In this document: one piece after another, positions 5,014-7,467 of the stretch | Numbering within the stretch: position 1 is the first letter of the stretch | Layout: each line of letters opens with the position of its first letter | Origin: Methylotenera sp. | Lineage (GTDB): Bacteria > Pseudomonadota > Gammaproteobacteria > Burkholderiales > Methylophilaceae | Assembly (NCBI GenBank): GCA_027487055.1 | Contig: JAIYEJ010000148.1 | Coordinates: 1 to 7,467, forward strand | Direction of reading: 5' to 3' | DNA: 7,467 nt | Made by a program: the position numbers and the translations under genes | The notes under the pieces: model-generated | Databases searched by the model: none | Told to the model about the DNA's origin: nothing | The model's input: the letters and a program-made list of their open reading frames with translations, nothing else

Positions 5014-6675
5014 TCGGGATATTGGTTTATAGCGAATTCGTTTTGGCTTCGCACCATCCTCACCCAGTCGCTTACGTTTATCAGCTTCATATTCTTGGTA
5101 ATTACCATTAAAAAATGTCCATTGTGAATCACCTTCTGCCGCTAATATATGCGTGGCAATACGGTCTAAAAACCATCTATCATGCGATATCACCAACACA
5201 CAACCGGCAAACTCTAGCAAGGCATCTTCAAGCGCGCGCAGGGTTTCTACATCTAAGTCGTTTGATGGTTCATCTAGTAGCAACACATTACCACCTGAAA
5301 TCAACGTTTTAGCCAAATGCAAGCGCCCACGTTCACCGCCTGAAAGTTGACCAACGATTTTTTGTTGGTCACCCCCTTTAAAGTTAAAGCGCCCGATATA
5401 TGCACGGCTTGGCGTTTCGTAACGCCCAACCGTTAATATATCTGAGCCGTTAGCAATTTCTTCAAACACAGTTTTAGTATTAGCTAAATCATCACGGCTT
5501 TGGTCAACGTAAGCAAGCTTAACGGTCTGGCCAATGCTCACTTCGCCACTGTCAGGTTTTTCTAGGCCCATCATCATTTTAAATAGGGTTGATTTACCTG
5601 CGCCGTTGGGGCCGATAATGCCAACAATCGCACCTGCTGGCACACTAAAACTTAAATTATCCATCAGTAATCTATCTTTAAAGGCTTTATTTACGCCTTT
5701 AAATTCAATCACTTGGTCGCCTAAGCGTTCACCTGCAGGAATAAAAATCTCTTGAGTTTCGTTTCGTTTTTGATATTCAGCACTCGCTAATTCTTCATAC
5801 CGTGCAATACGCGATTTGCTTTTGGCTTGGCGCGCTTTGGGGTTTTGACGCACCCATTCTAGCTCTGTATTTAATGCCTTACGTCTTGCTGATTCTTGTG
5901 ATTCTTCTTGTTTTAAGCGCTCTTGTTTTTGGTCTAACCAACTCGAGTAATTGCCTTTCCACGGAATGCCGTGTCCACGGTCTAGCTCTAATATCCATTC
6001 GGCAGCGTTATCTAAAAAGTATCTATCATGCGTCACAGCAACCACGGTACCAGAGAAACGCACTAAAAATTGCTCTAGCCACTCGACAGATTCTGCATCC
6101 AAATGGTTTGTGGGCTCATCTAACAAAAGCATATCTGGTTTTGAAAGTAACAGTTTACACAACGCCACACGACGCTTTTCGCCGCCAGAAAGCGGGCCGA
6201 TTTTAGCATCCCAAGGCGGTAAACGCAGCGCATCCGCGGCGATTTCTAACTGTGTATTGGTATCGCTACCGCTGGCGGCAATAATGTTTTCCCACTTGGC
6301 TTGTTCTTCTGCCAGTTTGTCAAAGTCGGCATCTGGCTCAGCATAAGCTGCATAGACTTTCTCTAGCTCTGCTTGCGCTTGCATTACCTCGCCCATGCCA
6401 CTTTCTACTTCTTCACGCACAGTATTTTCTGAATTTAATTGTGGTTCTTGCGCCAAATAACCAATGCTCATGTTGGGTTGCCATTGCACTTCGCCTTCAA
6501 ATTCCTTATCGGCACCCGCCATAATGCGTAATACGGTGGATTTGCCCGAGCCGTTTAAGCCAAGCAAACCAATTTTCGCCCCTGGGAAAAAAGAGAGAGA
6601 AATATCTTTAATAATCTGCTTTTTAGGGGGAACGATTTTGCTCACGCGGAGCATAGACATTACATATTGAGCCAT
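5011..6675 (-). CDS. ettA: Energy-dependent translational throttle protein EttA (ABC-F ATPase)
   Basis: EttA binds the ribosomal E site and gates entry into elongation according to the ATP/ADP state. It is soluble and has no membrane segments. The 554-residue product has nearly the family length (555 in E. coli) and the diagnostic start MAQYVMSMLRVSKIVPPKKQ. ABC domain 1 has Walker A GLNGSGKST (39-47), signature LSGGE (162-166), Walker B LLLDEP (183-188) with E187, and H216. The arm insertion is at about 95-138 and the interdomain linker at about 242-320, including the basic KARQAKSKSRIARYEEL. ABC domain 2 has Walker A GPNGAGKST (355-363), LSGGE (444-448), LLLDEP (465-470) with E469, and H498. 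The C-terminus KRIRYKPISR is typical. The ATG at 6675 has no clear Shine-Dalgarno. It is the first gene of a two-gene operon. Confidence 0.97.
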   Translation of the reverse strand: MAQYVMSMLRVSKIVPPKKQIIKDISLSFFPGAKIGLLGLNGSGKSTVLRIMAGADKEFEGEVQWQPNMSIGYLAQEPQLNSENTVREEVESGMGEVMQAQAELEKVYAAYAEPDADFDKLAEEQAKWENIIAASGSDTNTQLEIAADALRLPPWDAKIGPLSGGEKRRVALCKLLLSKPDMLLLDEPTNHLDAESVEWLEQFLVRFSGTVVAVTHDRYFLDNAAEWILELDRGHGIPWKGNYSSWLDQKQERLKQEESQESARRKALNTELEWVRQNPKARQAKSKSRIARYEELASAEYQKRNETQEIFIPAGERLGDQVIEFKGVNKAFKDRLLMDNLSFSVPAGAIVGIIGPNGAGKSTLFKMMMGLEKPDSGEVSIGQTVKLAYVDQSRDDLANTKTVFEEIANGSDILTVGRYETPSRAYIGRFNFKGGDQQKIVGQLSGGERGRLHLAKTLISGGNVLLLDEPSNDLDVETLRALEDALLEFAGCVLVISHDRWFLDRIATHILAAEGDSQWTFFNGNYQEYEADKRKRLGEDGAKPKRIRYKPISR

Positions 6676-6683
6676 AATCTTGC

Positions 6684-6713
6684 TTTATAAAATTTATGAA
6701 AATGAAAGCTTAA
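6684..6713 (-). promoter_or_regulatory. Possible ettA promoter
   Basis: On the minus strand TATAAA (6689-6684) has a weak -35 TTAAGC (6713-6708) 18 nt upstream. Only 8 nt separate the -10 from the ettA ATG, so the leader would be nearly absent, which fits the lack of a Shine-Dalgarno. The AT-rich context makes a chance match possible. Confidence 0.35.
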
Positions 6714-6733
6714 CAGAAACTAGGCTTGATTGT

Positions 6734-6762
6734 TTAAGCGGTGCTTGTTAAGTCGGTATAAT
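6734..6762 (+). promoter_or_regulatory. Probable yaeQ promoter
   Basis: A perfect TATAAT (6757-6762) is preceded by a weak TTAAGC (6734-6739) at 17 nt. Transcription would begin near 6769, giving a leader of about 45 nt. The octamer ATGGCAAC occurs at 6763-6770 and 6776-6783, spanning the predicted +1. GGAA (6804-6807), 6 nt before the yaeQ ATG, is the likely ribosome binding site. Confidence 0.55.
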
Positions 6763-6813
6763 ATGGCAACTTTAAATGGCAACAAATCATGACATTTACT
6801 TTTGGAACGCGCG

Positions 6814-7353
6814 ATGGCGCTTAAATCTACCATCTACAAAATTGACCTGCATATTACTGATATGGATAGGCAATATTACGCGCAGCATAGCTTAACGCTT
6901 GCAAAACATCCTTCGGAGACCGATGAACGTCTCATGGTGCGCCTGATTGGCTTTGCACTTTATGCAAGTGACACGCTGACATTTGGCAAAGGCTTAAGTG
7001 ACGAGGATGAACCAGACTTATGGCAAAAAGATTTAACAGGTGCCATTCAACTTTGGATGGATGTTGGTCTGCCAACTGAAAAAAATATCCGAAAAGCTTC
7101 TGGTCGCTCGAGTCAGGTAGTTATTATACTTTATGGTGGACGTATTGCCGACATGTGGTGGGAACAAAATAGTAAAGGTTTGCTAAAACTAAATAACTTA
7201 ATCGTCGTTAATCTGCCTGAAACCGCAAGTTTAGCAAGCCTTACAGAACGAACTATGAACATTAGCTGCGCAATACAAGACGGCCAACTTTTATTGAGCC
7301 ACGACGCAGGTAGTGTTGATATTTCACCAGTTTATTTAAAAACTATTGGCTAA
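6814..7353 (+). CDS. yaeQ: YaeQ family protein (PD-(D/E)XK nuclease-like fold)
   Basis: The 179-residue soluble protein closely follows E. coli YaeQ (181 residues) along its length: MALKSTIYK (1-9), the conserved LTLAKHPSETDERLMVRL (28-44 region), GLSDEDEPDLW (60-70), LWMDVGLP (80-87), and WWEQN (115-119). YaeQ proteins adopt a PD-(D/E)XK nuclease-like fold; the acidic residues around 64-68, D83 and the lysine near 94 are the likely equivalent site. Their cellular role is not settled, and an early link to RfaH suppression in enterobacteria does not define a function here. The ATG at 6814 is chosen over an in-frame TTG at 6802 because MALK is the family start and GGAA is well placed. It is divergent from ettA and appears to be transcribed alone. 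Confidence 0.93.
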   Translation: MALKSTIYKIDLHITDMDRQYYAQHSLTLAKHPSETDERLMVRLIGFALYASDTLTFGKGLSDEDEPDLWQKDLTGAIQLWMDVGLPTEKNIRKASGRSSQVVIILYGGRIADMWWEQNSKGLLKLNNLIVVNLPETASLASLTERTMNISCAIQDGQLLLSHDAGSVDISPVYLKTIG

Positions 7354-7385
7354 AATACTTTATTAACTAGCTGTATTTTCTTTTT
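7352..7385 (+). terminator. Weak candidate terminator after yaeQ
   Basis: AAAATAC (7352-7358) can pair with GTATTTT (7373-7379) across a 14-nt loop, followed by C and five T residues. It overlaps the yaeQ stop and the end of the convergent gene. The stem has one G-C pair and the loop is long, so it is a poor terminator by itself, but it is the only candidate in the 30-nt convergent gap. Confidence 0.25.
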
Positions 7386-7467
7386 ATAAACCTAGAGTTT
7401 CCACCCAAGCAAGTGCCGCGATATGTGCCTCGTTTACTTTTGTAGCATCCATTTGTAGATGTTCTGC
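7384..7467 (-). CDS. C-terminal fragment of an unidentified protein
   Basis: On the minus strand an open frame enters from the window edge and ends at TAA (7386-7384) after 27 codons. The residues include NEAHIAALAWVETLGL at the C-terminus, which look like an amphipathic helix of an ordinary soluble protein. The frame is open to the edge and the stop sits where a gene convergent with yaeQ would end, so a real gene is likely. No family was recognised; the fragment could also be a short chance frame. Confidence 0.5.
   Translation of the reverse strand, partial: AEHLQMDATKVNEAHIAALAWVETLGL

Noticed and set aside
5534..6670. Several plus-strand open frames opposite ettA
   Set aside because: They are antisense shadows of a clearly conserved ABC-F gene, have no family resemblance and no suitable ribosome binding sites.
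6802..6813. TTG start giving YaeQ four extra residues
   Set aside because: MALK is the family start and GGAA is properly spaced for the ATG at 6814.

Overview
The window looks like chromosomal housekeeping DNA from a betaproteobacterium. The gene order priA / argS - SPOR (FtsN-like) - dsbA - SDR, followed by ettA and yaeQ, the closeness of the proteins to their proteobacterial families, and a moderate GC content suggest a methylotroph-like lineage such as Methylophilaceae. The class-level call is fairly safe. The family-level guess is inference only and was not tested against any database.

Layout. Positions 1-159 (minus) hold the first 53 codons of priA, divergent from argS across a 77-nt spacer. 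argS (237-1901), a single-pass SPOR protein (1943-2536) and the periplasmic oxidoreductase dsbA (2646-3293) run in the same direction and end at a strong intrinsic terminator (3399-3427). A short-chain dehydrogenase (3460-4305) follows, with its own promoter pressed against the terminator and possibly a leaderless mRNA. It converges, 7 nt apart, on a minus-strand pair: ettA (6675-5011) and a small alpha/beta hydrolase (4999-4313) whose ribosome binding site overlaps the ettA stop. yaeQ (6814-7353) diverges from ettA and converges on the last 27 codons of an unidentified minus-strand gene at the right edge.

The genes serve replication restart (PriA), translation (ArgS, EttA), envelope and division (SPOR protein), periplasmic disulfide formation (DsbA) and less defined enzymatic roles (SDR, hydrolase, YaeQ). 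No mobile element, CRISPR array, rRNA or tRNA gene was seen.

The most notable signal is at the end of dsbA. An in-phase A AAA AAG slippery heptamer sits directly against the stop codon, with a 7-8 bp stem-loop 7 nt downstream and an open -1 frame that would add a 21-residue Lys-rich tail. This could be programmed -1 frameshifting, or a one-base loss in an A tract that truncated the ancestral tail. Other points are a candidate leaderless SDR mRNA, a 24-residue low-complexity insertion in the SDR Rossmann fold, two genes whose frames support TTG starts, an AT-rich hydrolase gene that may be a late addition to the ettA operon, and a minus-strand terminator embedded in the SDR coding sequence. 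No wholly new multi-gene system is evident.
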